A stretch of 5,189 nt of DNA from Planctomycetaceae bacterium (GTDB taxonomy: Bacteria > Planctomycetota > Planctomycetia > Pirellulales > UBA1268): contig DONH01000033.1 in assembly GCA_003509235.1 (NCBI GenBank), positions 1 through 5,189 of the forward strand, given 5' to 3'. Below are positions 1 through 5,189 of the stretch, piece by piece; within the stretch, counting starts at the first letter, position 1; each line of letters opens with the position of its first letter. The translations under genes and the position numbers were made by a program. Under the pieces are notes generated by a model, which saw nothing but the letters and a program-made list of their open reading frames with translations, was not told the DNA's origin and ran no database searches.

Positions 1-4
1 AATC

Positions 5-24
5 TGCCACACATATGCCACACA
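5..24. repeat. Two-copy 9-base direct repeat (TGCCACACA)
   Basis: TGCCACACA occurs at 5-13 and again at 16-24, separated by TA, giving an 11-base period close to one helical turn. It is cut off from its left context by the window edge. It could be part of a binding site for a neighbouring gene or mere chance. Confidence 0.4.
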
Positions 25-108
25 GAAATTGGTTAACGTCATCCGCTGATTTCTAGTAAGCGTGGAAGTTGTCCGTCAAATAAGATCAGGGCTAATATGC
101 CTTCATCT

Positions 109-140
109 AAAAAGAGATTCCTATTAAGAAAAGGAAATCT
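109..140 (-). terminator. Weak candidate intrinsic terminator for the operon
   Basis: On the minus strand, about 126 bases past the OMF stop codon, AGATTTCC can pair with GGAATCT (seven pairs with one bulged T, an 11-base loop). C plus a run of five T follows directly. The stem is short and AT-rich with only three G-C pairs, so it may be weak or coincidental. No stronger hairpin was seen closer to the stop. Confidence 0.3.
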
Positions 141-266
141 GCAGTGTAAGACGATCAAGGCTAGTCGTGATGTTGCCAAGGACAGAATTTTTCAGCCATT
201 TACCTGACGTGAAAGTGCTTTTAGATAGCAAGTCGAATCCAGTGAAAGGAGTCTGTGATACTTCAG

Positions 267-1892
267 TCAGTTAATTTTTTTGAAATTTTTCTCTACTGCA
301 GGTGGTGGAGGAAGTCTTTCGACTGTGGGTTCTTTTTTAAGTAATGAAATATCTTCCGATCCAGTTACCGGTATGACCTCTTGGTTCCAAAAACCATCCC
401 AATTTCGCCAGCCACCAACAACCTGCTCAAGATCTGCGAGCGCCTGACGCAGATCAGCTTCAAGTCTTTCTCGACCAAGTTCGTAGCGGAGAAGTTGCCG
501 CCAGTTGTCAAGGAGCTGAAGAAAGTCAACATCGCCGACAGCATACGCCTGACTTGAAACCTCGAGAGTCTGCTCCGCTTTCGGTAAAATGTCTTCGAGG
601 AACAAAGTCAGCATATCTAGATGGCTTTGTGCCTGTGTAAAAAGGTCTGTCACTTCTTGAATGGTTGTATCTTTCAACGCATCGTATTTTCGAGCAGAAG
701 CGATTGTGTTTGCCTCGGCTGAACGGACGGAAGCAGCCAGTCTCTTCCGATAGATTGGCAAGTTCACACCAGCAGTAAGCAGGAGTGCATCCTGGCCATT
801 TGAACTAGGTGCCAGACCAGCATCTGCAACATCAATCCATGCAAAACCAAATGTAACATCTGGTTTATAATCGAGACATGCTAATTCAGTCGCTCGTCGA
901 TCACGTGTGACTTGATTCATTGCAGCTTTTAATTCGGGCCTTGCTGTAAGTGCCTGTTGACGGAGTGACTCGATATCTGTTGGCAGTTGCTCGGCTGGCA
1001 ATTCAGGAAGTGCCTCTGGTTGTGTGTCAGGTGGCATATGCAGCAGTCGGGCTAGGCGAGCTTGCTGTGCTATTTTCCGTTGTCGAAGATCAATCAGACT
1101 ATTCTCGATAGAAGAGATTTCCAAATCTGCTCGTAGCACATCCTGAAAACTTGTCTCTCCTGTTTGGTAACGAGTATCAGCGACCGATTGTAGTTGCTCT
1201 AGTAGTTTTTGTTCTGTTTCAGTAACGATGATTGCCCGCTGCACATAAGAAAGTTCAAAGTAGGCTTTTTTTACGTTTGAAATTGTGTCTAGCTCCACGG
1301 CCGCAAGTTCTGCTCGGGCAATACTAGCTTCAGCATCTGCTACCAAACCACGAGTGTTAAGTTTTCCAAACCATGGAAACTTCTGATTTGCGTTGAGTAT
1401 GAACTGAAATTCACCAGCAGCTGTCTGTACTGGTGCTGGTTGGGAAATGGCTGTCAAATTCGGATCCGGCAACCCTCTTGCAACTCGAATACTCGCAATA
1501 CGTGATTCGATCTGCTTGCGTGCGGCGAGTATCTCAGGATTCTGAACAAGAGCGAATTGAATGTAGTCTTCAAGTGGATGAGGACCTTCAAGGAAGTGGG
1601 CACTTGCAAGCTGTTTGCCACGCGTATACATAGCTGTCTTGCGTGATTTTGAACGTATTTGTGCCATTCGCCGCATGCCCATCTTTGTGAGCTCGGAGAA
1701 GTCACTGTCTTTAAAGTAGCCTGTTTGACAGCCACAGATTGATATGAAAGATGCAAAAAGTGTCAGCCAAAAAACACCAACAAGTTGAAAGCGTATGGCA
1801 GTGAGATGCCGAGTCACCGAAGGCACTTTTTTCTTTTTGTACCAACGCATTAGTAGAATTGTGGGATTTCCCTTTTCAGAAAATTCAAGCAC
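267..1892 (-). CDS. TolC/CusC-like outer-membrane efflux lipoprotein (OMF)
   Basis: This is the outer-membrane channel of the tripartite pump, a trimer-forming beta-barrel with a periplasmic alpha-helical tunnel. The 541-residue frame carries a hydrophobic export segment (LVGVFWLTLFASFISI, about 37-52) ending in ICGC, so C55 is a likely lipidated residue as in CusC. Two outer-membrane efflux (OEP) repeats follow. The first, about 105-290, has the heavy-metal OMF motif QKFPWFGKL (170-178) and RYQTGETSFQDVLRADLE. The second, about 305-495, has AYAVGDVDFLQLLDNW and a long helix ending LADLE. A basic linker (about 70-93) and a Pro-rich tail (LPPPP) lie outside the core. The start chosen is GTG at 1892, which has GGGAAG nine bases upstream and follows the previous stop by six bases. 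An ATG at 1850 (residue 15) would also leave an intact signal peptide but has no well-placed ribosome site. Substrate cannot be read from this gene; pairing with the CusA-like pump implies metal export. Confidence 0.93.
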   Translation of the reverse strand: MLEFSEKGNPTILLMRWYKKKKVPSVTRHLTAIRFQLVGVFWLTLFASFISICGCQTGYFKDSDFSELTKMGMRRMAQIRSKSRKTAMYTRGKQLASAHFLEGPHPLEDYIQFALVQNPEILAARKQIESRIASIRVARGLPDPNLTAISQPAPVQTAAGEFQFILNANQKFPWFGKLNTRGLVADAEASIARAELAAVELDTISNVKKAYFELSYVQRAIIVTETEQKLLEQLQSVADTRYQTGETSFQDVLRADLEISSIENSLIDLRQRKIAQQARLARLLHMPPDTQPEALPELPAEQLPTDIESLRQQALTARPELKAAMNQVTRDRRATELACLDYKPDVTFGFAWIDVADAGLAPSSNGQDALLLTAGVNLPIYRKRLAASVRSAEANTIASARKYDALKDTTIQEVTDLFTQAQSHLDMLTLFLEDILPKAEQTLEVSSQAYAVGDVDFLQLLDNWRQLLRYELGRERLEADLRQALADLEQVVGGWRNWDGFWNQEVIPVTGSEDISLLKKEPTVERLPPPPAVEKNFKKIN

Positions 1893-1898
1893 AGTTTT

Positions 1899-2372
1899 CT
1901 ACTTCCCATCAGATGACACCGCCAAAAGTGATTCTGAATAAAGAGAGTCGATTTGTTTCAGGTGGCTATCTGGGTCTTTTGCGATCTTTTCTAAACAGGG
2001 CGGACAGCAAACAAAAACAACTCGACCTTGAATAATTTGCCACGATGCTTTTGCAGGTAATGGATGTTTCATGACAGGGCAAATTCGCTGCGCTGTAGCA
2101 ATATTCTGATGAATAGTTGCCCAGTGATCTGGATTAATTTGCCTCTGCATACATGCTTTACAACAAAGGTAGACCTCTTCCTTATCTTCACCAACAACAA
2201 CTTTCACTGGCGGCCCGTGTGCACCAAGTTCCAATCCGGAAACTGGGCAAATATTCTGCACTTTTATGTGAAGTTCTTTGCGATCAATAACAGTGTCTTC
2301 AGCTTTCACAACTGACGAGCAGGCGACGATAAAGAGAAGGGCAATCACAACTTTTTTACAATGTGCGGACAT
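1899..2372 (-). CDS. Exported double TRASH/YHS-like cysteine-rich metal-binding protein
   Basis: A 157-residue protein with a basic start (HCKK), a hydrophobic core (VVIALLFIVA) and either a signal peptidase I site after VVKA (residue 24) or a lipobox IVAC (C18), so it should act in the periplasm or on a membrane surface. The mature part is two copies of one module. Unit 1 has ICPVSG at 41-46 followed by C70-C71-x-x-C74; unit 2 has ICPVMK at 97-102 followed by C122-C123-x-x-C126. Each module thus has four cysteines in the pattern C-P-V ~24-28 residues CCxxC, as in TRASH/YHS-like heavy-metal-binding domains. The KDPDSHL after unit 2 resembles the usual end of a YHS domain. The ATG at 2372 is supported by AAGGAA eight bases upstream. 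The gene sits between pump and channel, six bases before the latter, which points to a role as periplasmic metal chaperone, buffer or regulator of the efflux system. I do not recognise a named gene, and the function is inferred. Confidence 0.85.
   Translation of the reverse strand: MSAHCKKVVIALLFIVACSSVVKAEDTVIDRKELHIKVQNICPVSGLELGAHGPPVKVVVGEDKEEVYLCCKACMQRQINPDHWATIHQNIATAQRICPVMKHPLPAKASWQIIQGRVVFVCCPPCLEKIAKDPDSHLKQIDSLYSESLLAVSSDGK
1902..1907 (-). promoter_or_regulatory. Ribosome binding site supporting the GTG start of the OMF gene
   Basis: GGGAAG on the minus strand lies nine bases before the GTG at 1892 and overlaps the last two codons of the upstream gene (Gly-Lys before TAG). This placement favours GTG 1892 over ATG 1850 and suggests translational coupling of channel synthesis to the cysteine-rich protein. 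Confidence 0.55.
1950..2252 (-). repeat. Internal duplication of a CPV...CCxxC metal-binding module
   Basis: At the protein level the small protein is a tandem duplication. Unit 1 is encoded at about 2252-2115 (residues 41-86) and unit 2 at about 2084-1950 (residues 97-141). They share ICPV, a beta-rich middle ending in hydrophobic residues (VYL / VFV), CCxxC and a helical tail. The units have diverged: the first keeps GLELGAHGPPVKV, the second has MKHPLP in place of it and four fewer residues between the first Cys and the CC pair. No obvious DNA-level identity remains, so the duplication looks old. Confidence 0.75.
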
Positions 2373-2380
2373 AATAAGTA

Positions 2381-2386
2381 TTCCTT
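2381..2386 (-). promoter_or_regulatory. Ribosome binding site of the cysteine-rich protein gene
   Basis: AAGGAA on the minus strand lies eight bases before the ATG at 2372. It falls inside the 22-base gap after the pump gene's stop codon, so translation of the small protein can start independently. Confidence 0.7.
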
Positions 2387-2394
2387 GAATCGAA

Positions 2395-5189
2395 TTAAAA
2401 AGTAGGCAAAACCTCCGCTTGACTCAAGGCTGCCTCGACCTCAAGGTCTTTCCTAAATTCTACGTCTTTTCTAAAACCTGTTAGATGCTGAAATTCAAGG
2501 TAAGCACAGTAGATTGTTGGAACAACGAATGTTGTAAAGGGTTCAACAAGCATGCCACCAAAAACTGGCCATGCCATTGCGCGTGCCACATCGCTACCCC
2601 GGCCTGTTGAGACAAGAACAGGTATGAGAGCAACGAGTGTTGTGAGTGTTGTCATTACACATGGCCGAATCCTCTTTAGTCCGGCTTCATAAACAACCTG
2701 GCGAATATGTTCTACTCTATCAAAGTGATAGTTTTCAGTACGTTTATGAATGAAGCTTGCCATGACAATACCGTCGTCAGCCGCAAGGCCTGCGAGGGCA
2801 ATGAAACCAACCCATACAGCAGTGTTGAGTTCAATTCCATTAAATGCGATTGCAAGCATGCCACCAGCACATGCAATTGGAATCCCAGAAAAGACAACAA
2901 GTGAGATGGCAAGGTTTCTGAAGTGGAGATAATGCAGAAAGAGATTGATGAGGAAGACGGTTGGCAGAATCCACATCAGTCGTTGGTTGGCTTCAATCTG
3001 ATTTTGGAATGATCCAACAGGTTCCATTTCATAATTGCCGTCAGGGAAAACAAGGCTTCCGTCAGCACGAGATTGGCGAAGACTATCCATTACGCCATTC
3101 ACTGTTTCGATTGCACCACTGCCGGAGGGTGTGAACATGACATGTGCAACGAGTCGTGAGTCTTCGCTATTAATGGCCCCGGGGCCCCATGTTGTGGTCG
3201 AGTGAGCAAGTCGATTCAAAGGGACAACATCGCCGGAGGGCGTTACAACAGGAAGCTTAGGAAGATCTTCTAACTGTTCCCGACGCTCTCGAGAAAAACG
3301 TACTTGGATGGGATATCTTTCTCGTCCCTCTACTGTCACCGTTGCATCAACACCACCCAGTCCGGCCGCGATAACCTCATTTACCATCTGTGTGGTCATG
3401 CCATAGCGGGCAGCGGTCTCTCGATTTACTTCGAATTCTTGATATGGCTTACCTAAAACAATATCAGGGTTTACTGTCCTCGCATCTACTAATGGATTTG
3501 CTCGTAACTGTTTTGCAACCGAAAGTGATGCTTGTCCAAGTCCTTCCAATGAATCTCCGTAAATTCTGACAGCCATCGATGCTTTAATTCCTGACTGCAG
3601 CATCACGACCCGACCTTCAATCGGTTGCAGTGGCGATGCTGGAGTTACTCCTGGAAGAGTCGCAACAGTATTTATTTCATCCCAGATATCTCTCGCTGTG
3701 ACTCCTGGTCGCCACGACTCTTTCGGAGAAAGCATGATGTAGGTTTCGATCATTGCAGCTGGGGCGGGATCTAATGCTGAATCAATACGGCCAATTTTTC
3801 CGAGTACGTTAGCGACCTCGGGGATCTCTCGTATCAGTGCATCCTGTGTCTGGAGCACCTCCATTGCTTGGGTAAAGCTAGCGGCAGGATAGAGACTTGG
3901 CATATAAAACCAACTCCCTTCGTCGAGAGCAATCCAATCATCACTCGGAAGCCCTGTGAACACATGTTTGGCCGAGACGTATCCAGGAACGTCGTTTAAC
4001 TCTGCTCCACAAAAGCGGGCAAGCCTTTCAACTGGTTGGAGCAGTGTTGGCATACCTATCCATGCACTGAGCCCAAGAAAGAAAAGAAGCAGAGGGAATG
4101 CCAACATGACACCCTTGTGATGAAGAGCTATTCGCAGCCGCCCAGCGTAAATCCATCTCACAAAACGGCTGGCAGGATTTGATTCCATTGGTGAGAGTTG
4201 TTCACGACTAAACCACCACCCGATCACACTACCTAGTGCTAGTAGAGCGATCACAATTAAAGTCTGAGGCAGGCCCGATAGCGCGATAAGCTGATCTACC
4301 CAGACAGCACCGCCTAGAAATGCCAGGACTGCCCCCATTCCAATCGCTGTCACAAAACTACGAACAAGAGATGGCCGGCGTGAACGCAAAAAAATTTGAG
4401 CAAGAACCGGTACCAAAGTCACAGCAACTATGAGGCTCGCAAGAAGTGCAAAAGTTTTCGTCCATGCCAGTGGTGTAAAAAGTTTTGCATCACGACCGGT
4501 AAGAAAAAATACAGGAAGAAAGCTTACAACTGTTGTTGTTACCGCTGTCATAACTGCAGGAATCACCTCACGTGCCGACGACTGAATGACAGTAAGACGA
4601 TCTTGATGTCGTGTTCCAGCATCTGTTTGTTGCAGGCTGTTTTCCCAGTCGGCCAGATGATCATAGATGTTCTCAAGAACGATGATTCCCATGTCAACCA
4701 TTGTCCCGATGGCAATAGCGATTCCAGCCAATGACATAATATTGGCGTCCACTCCAAATACCTTCATGGCTGCAAATGCCATTAATATTGCAAGTGGAAG
4801 AGTAACGGCGATTAAAAGGCTTGCTTGTATGTGAAGGAGAAAAAGTGCAACCACAACAATTGTTATGGCTGTCTCTTGGCTCAGTGCTTCTGTAAGCGTG
4901 TGGACTGTTTCATCTATTAGCCCTCTGCGATCGTACACACCAACAATGCGAATTCCATCAAGTTCCGGCTCAAGTGATGCAATTTTTTCTTCAACTCGTT
5001 TGATTACTTCCCGGGGGTTGGCCTTATATCGCATGATTACAACGCCACCGACAGCTTCAGCTCCGTTGTAATCGAGTGCACCCCGACGAAATGCTGGACC
5101 GAGTTGGACGCGAGCAATGTCTTTTAATCGAACGGGTATTCCGTCACGTGTCGAGATGACCGTTTGTTCGATTTGTTCAATTGTTTCAG
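2395..5189 (-). CDS. cusA: CusA/CzcA-family heavy-metal efflux RND permease, 5' partial
   Basis: This is the inner-membrane proton-driven pump of a tripartite metal exporter. The frame is open to the right edge. About 51 further codons lie upstream of the internal ATG at 5034 and read as the conserved RND stretch (GIPVRLKDIARVQLGP, then FRRG, then GGVVIMRYKANPREV), so that ATG is not the start. About 930 residues are visible, with the N-terminal part (TM1 and first porter half) missing. Counting residues from M at 5034, TM2-TM6 run at about 55-216, including the HME-RND TM4 signature GTMVD...LEN (D114, E121). A large periplasmic loop spans about 330-680, and TM8-TM12 run at about 684-845 with GFIALAGLAADDGIVM. 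M478 (VVMLQSGIK) and M546 (RYGMTT) align with CusA ligands M573 and M623. The third ligand is Ser (TPSGD, S600), so a Cu(I)/Ag(I) substrate is likely but not certain. Two insertions make it longer than E. coli CusA. It ends in TAA at 2395-2397, 22 bases before the next gene. Confidence 0.95.
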   Translation of the reverse strand, partial: ETIEQIEQTVISTRDGIPVRLKDIARVQLGPAFRRGALDYNGAEAVGGVVIMRYKANPREVIKRVEEKIASLEPELDGIRIVGVYDRRGLIDETVHTLTEALSQETAITIVVVALFLLHIQASLLIAVTLPLAILMAFAAMKVFGVDANIMSLAGIAIAIGTMVDMGIIVLENIYDHLADWENSLQQTDAGTRHQDRLTVIQSSAREVIPAVMTAVTTTVVSFLPVFFLTGRDAKLFTPLAWTKTFALLASLIVAVTLVPVLAQIFLRSRRPSLVRSFVTAIGMGAVLAFLGGAVWVDQLIALSGLPQTLIVIALLALGSVIGWWFSREQLSPMESNPASRFVRWIYAGRLRIALHHKGVMLAFPLLLFFLGLSAWIGMPTLLQPVERLARFCGAELNDVPGYVSAKHVFTGLPSDDWIALDEGSWFYMPSLYPAASFTQAMEVLQTQDALIREIPEVANVLGKIGRIDSALDPAPAAMIETYIMLSPKESWRPGVTARDIWDEINTVATLPGVTPASPLQPIEGRVVMLQSGIKASMAVRIYGDSLEGLGQASLSVAKQLRANPLVDARTVNPDIVLGKPYQEFEVNRETAARYGMTTQMVNEVIAAGLGGVDATVTVEGRERYPIQVRFSRERREQLEDLPKLPVVTPSGDVVPLNRLAHSTTTWGPGAINSEDSRLVAHVMFTPSGSGAIETVNGVMDSLRQSRADGSLVFPDGNYEMEPVGSFQNQIEANQRLMWILPTVFLINLFLHYLHFRNLAISLVVFSGIPIACAGGMLAIAFNGIELNTAVWVGFIALAGLAADDGIVMASFIHKRTENYHFDRVEHIRQVVYEAGLKRIRPCVMTTLTTLVALIPVLVSTGRGSDVARAMAWPVFGGMLVEPFTTFVVPTIYCAYLEFQHLTGFRKDVEFRKDLEVEAALSQAEVLPTF
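4201..4374 (-). other. Extra two-helix membrane insertion between TM6 and TM7 of the RND pump
   Basis: These bases encode about 58 residues (about 221-278 from M at 5034) that have no counterpart in E. coli CusA. There the end of TM6 is followed almost directly by the amphipathic segment containing SNPxxRF. Here two strongly hydrophobic stretches intervene, AIGMGAVLAFLGGAVW and LIVIALLALGSVIGWW, joined by a short loop (VDQLIALSGLPQ). The normal ESNPASRFVRW segment and TM7 follow. An even number of added helices would keep the topology of the rest of the pump, giving 14 predicted membrane helices rather than 12. The comparison with CusA is from memory of that sequence, so the exact boundaries are approximate. 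Confidence 0.65.

Larger units (their letters stand above)
1..266. other. Non-coding region downstream of the efflux operon
   Basis: No convincing gene is visible on either strand. The longest item noticed is an unconvincing 36-codon plus-strand frame (97-207). The region contains a 9-base direct repeat at its left end, two similar 13-base words (84-96 and 153-165) and a weak hairpin that could serve as the operon terminator. Nothing resembling a tRNA, an insertion-sequence end or a riboswitch was recognised. Confidence 0.6.

Noticed and set aside
97..207. Plus-strand 36-codon frame starting ATG at 97, with AGGG five bases upstream
   Set aside because: The peptide (MPSSKKRFLLRKGN...) shows no recognisable domain and is very short. 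It sits antisense in the region after the operon with no supporting context; a chance frame is more likely.
1454..1756. Minus-strand 100-codon frame in another register inside the OMF gene
   Set aside because: The overlapping OMF frame has the conserved OEP-family features; this alternative reading has no domain and no ribosome site considered convincing.
1829..1841. A-rich run (A5GA6 on the minus strand) in the OMF leader as a possible frameshift site
   Set aside because: The reading frame is intact through it and the encoded Lys run is a normal basic n-region of a signal peptide; nothing shows programmed slippage.
2064..2315. Plus-strand 83-codon frame opposite the cysteine-rich protein gene
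   Set aside because: Antisense to a conserved cysteine-patterned gene and without recognisable features of its own.
4396..4734. Plus-strand 112-codon frame opposite the pump gene
   Set aside because: It lies wholly antisense to a clearly conserved membrane region of the RND pump; its Lys/Cys-rich, low-quality composition is what the complement of a hydrophobic coding frame gives.
2395..5034. Pump gene starting at the ATG at 5034
   Set aside because: The frame continues without a stop to the window edge, and the upstream codons encode the conserved RND sequence (RLKDIARVQLGP), so the real start lies outside the window.
1..5189. CRISPR array, tRNA/rRNA, transposase or insertion-sequence ends
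   Set aside because: I looked for regularly spaced repeats, cloverleaf-like segments and terminal inverted repeats by eye on both strands and saw none.

Overview
The window holds most of a heavy-metal RND efflux operon. Everything recognisable is transcribed on the minus strand, so it reads from the right edge to the left. The order of transcription is: a CusA/CzcA-type inner-membrane RND pump (2395-5189, its 5' end outside the window), a small exported double TRASH/YHS-like cysteine protein (1899-2372), and a TolC/CusC-type outer-membrane channel lipoprotein (267-1892). The gaps are only 22 and 6 bases, and both downstream genes have a Shine-Dalgarno-like sequence, so the three genes look co-transcribed. 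The periplasmic adaptor (CusB/membrane fusion protein) needed for a tripartite pump is not visible. It most likely lies just beyond the right edge, upstream of the pump gene.

Organism: a Gram-negative (diderm) bacterium. The CPVxGxxLGxxGPPVKV...CCxxC module of the small protein, together with an enlarged CusA-like pump, reminds me most of Planctomycetes/Pirellulales-type marine or freshwater bacteria. This is inference from family memory, with no marker gene in the window. Base composition is moderate, neither strongly AT- nor GC-rich.

Layout: positions 1-266 are non-coding as far as I can see. They hold a short direct repeat at the left edge and a weak hairpin plus T-tract that could end the operon. 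Positions 267-1892 encode the outer-membrane factor, 1899-2372 the cysteine-rich protein, and 2395-5189 the pump. No promoter for the operon is visible because its start is off the right side.

Working model: the RND pump takes a soft metal ion, probably Cu(I)/Ag(I) or a related ion, from the periplasm or membrane and drives it with proton flux through the adaptor and the OMF channel to the outside. The small protein between pump and channel carries two copies of a four-cysteine metal-binding module and probably acts as a periplasmic metal chaperone, buffer or sensor for the pump. The points most worth following up are this duplicated metal-binding protein, an extra pair of transmembrane helices and a periplasmic insertion in the pump, and changes at residues known in E. 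coli CusA to bind metal or relay protons (third ligand Met to Ser, relay Lys to Cys).
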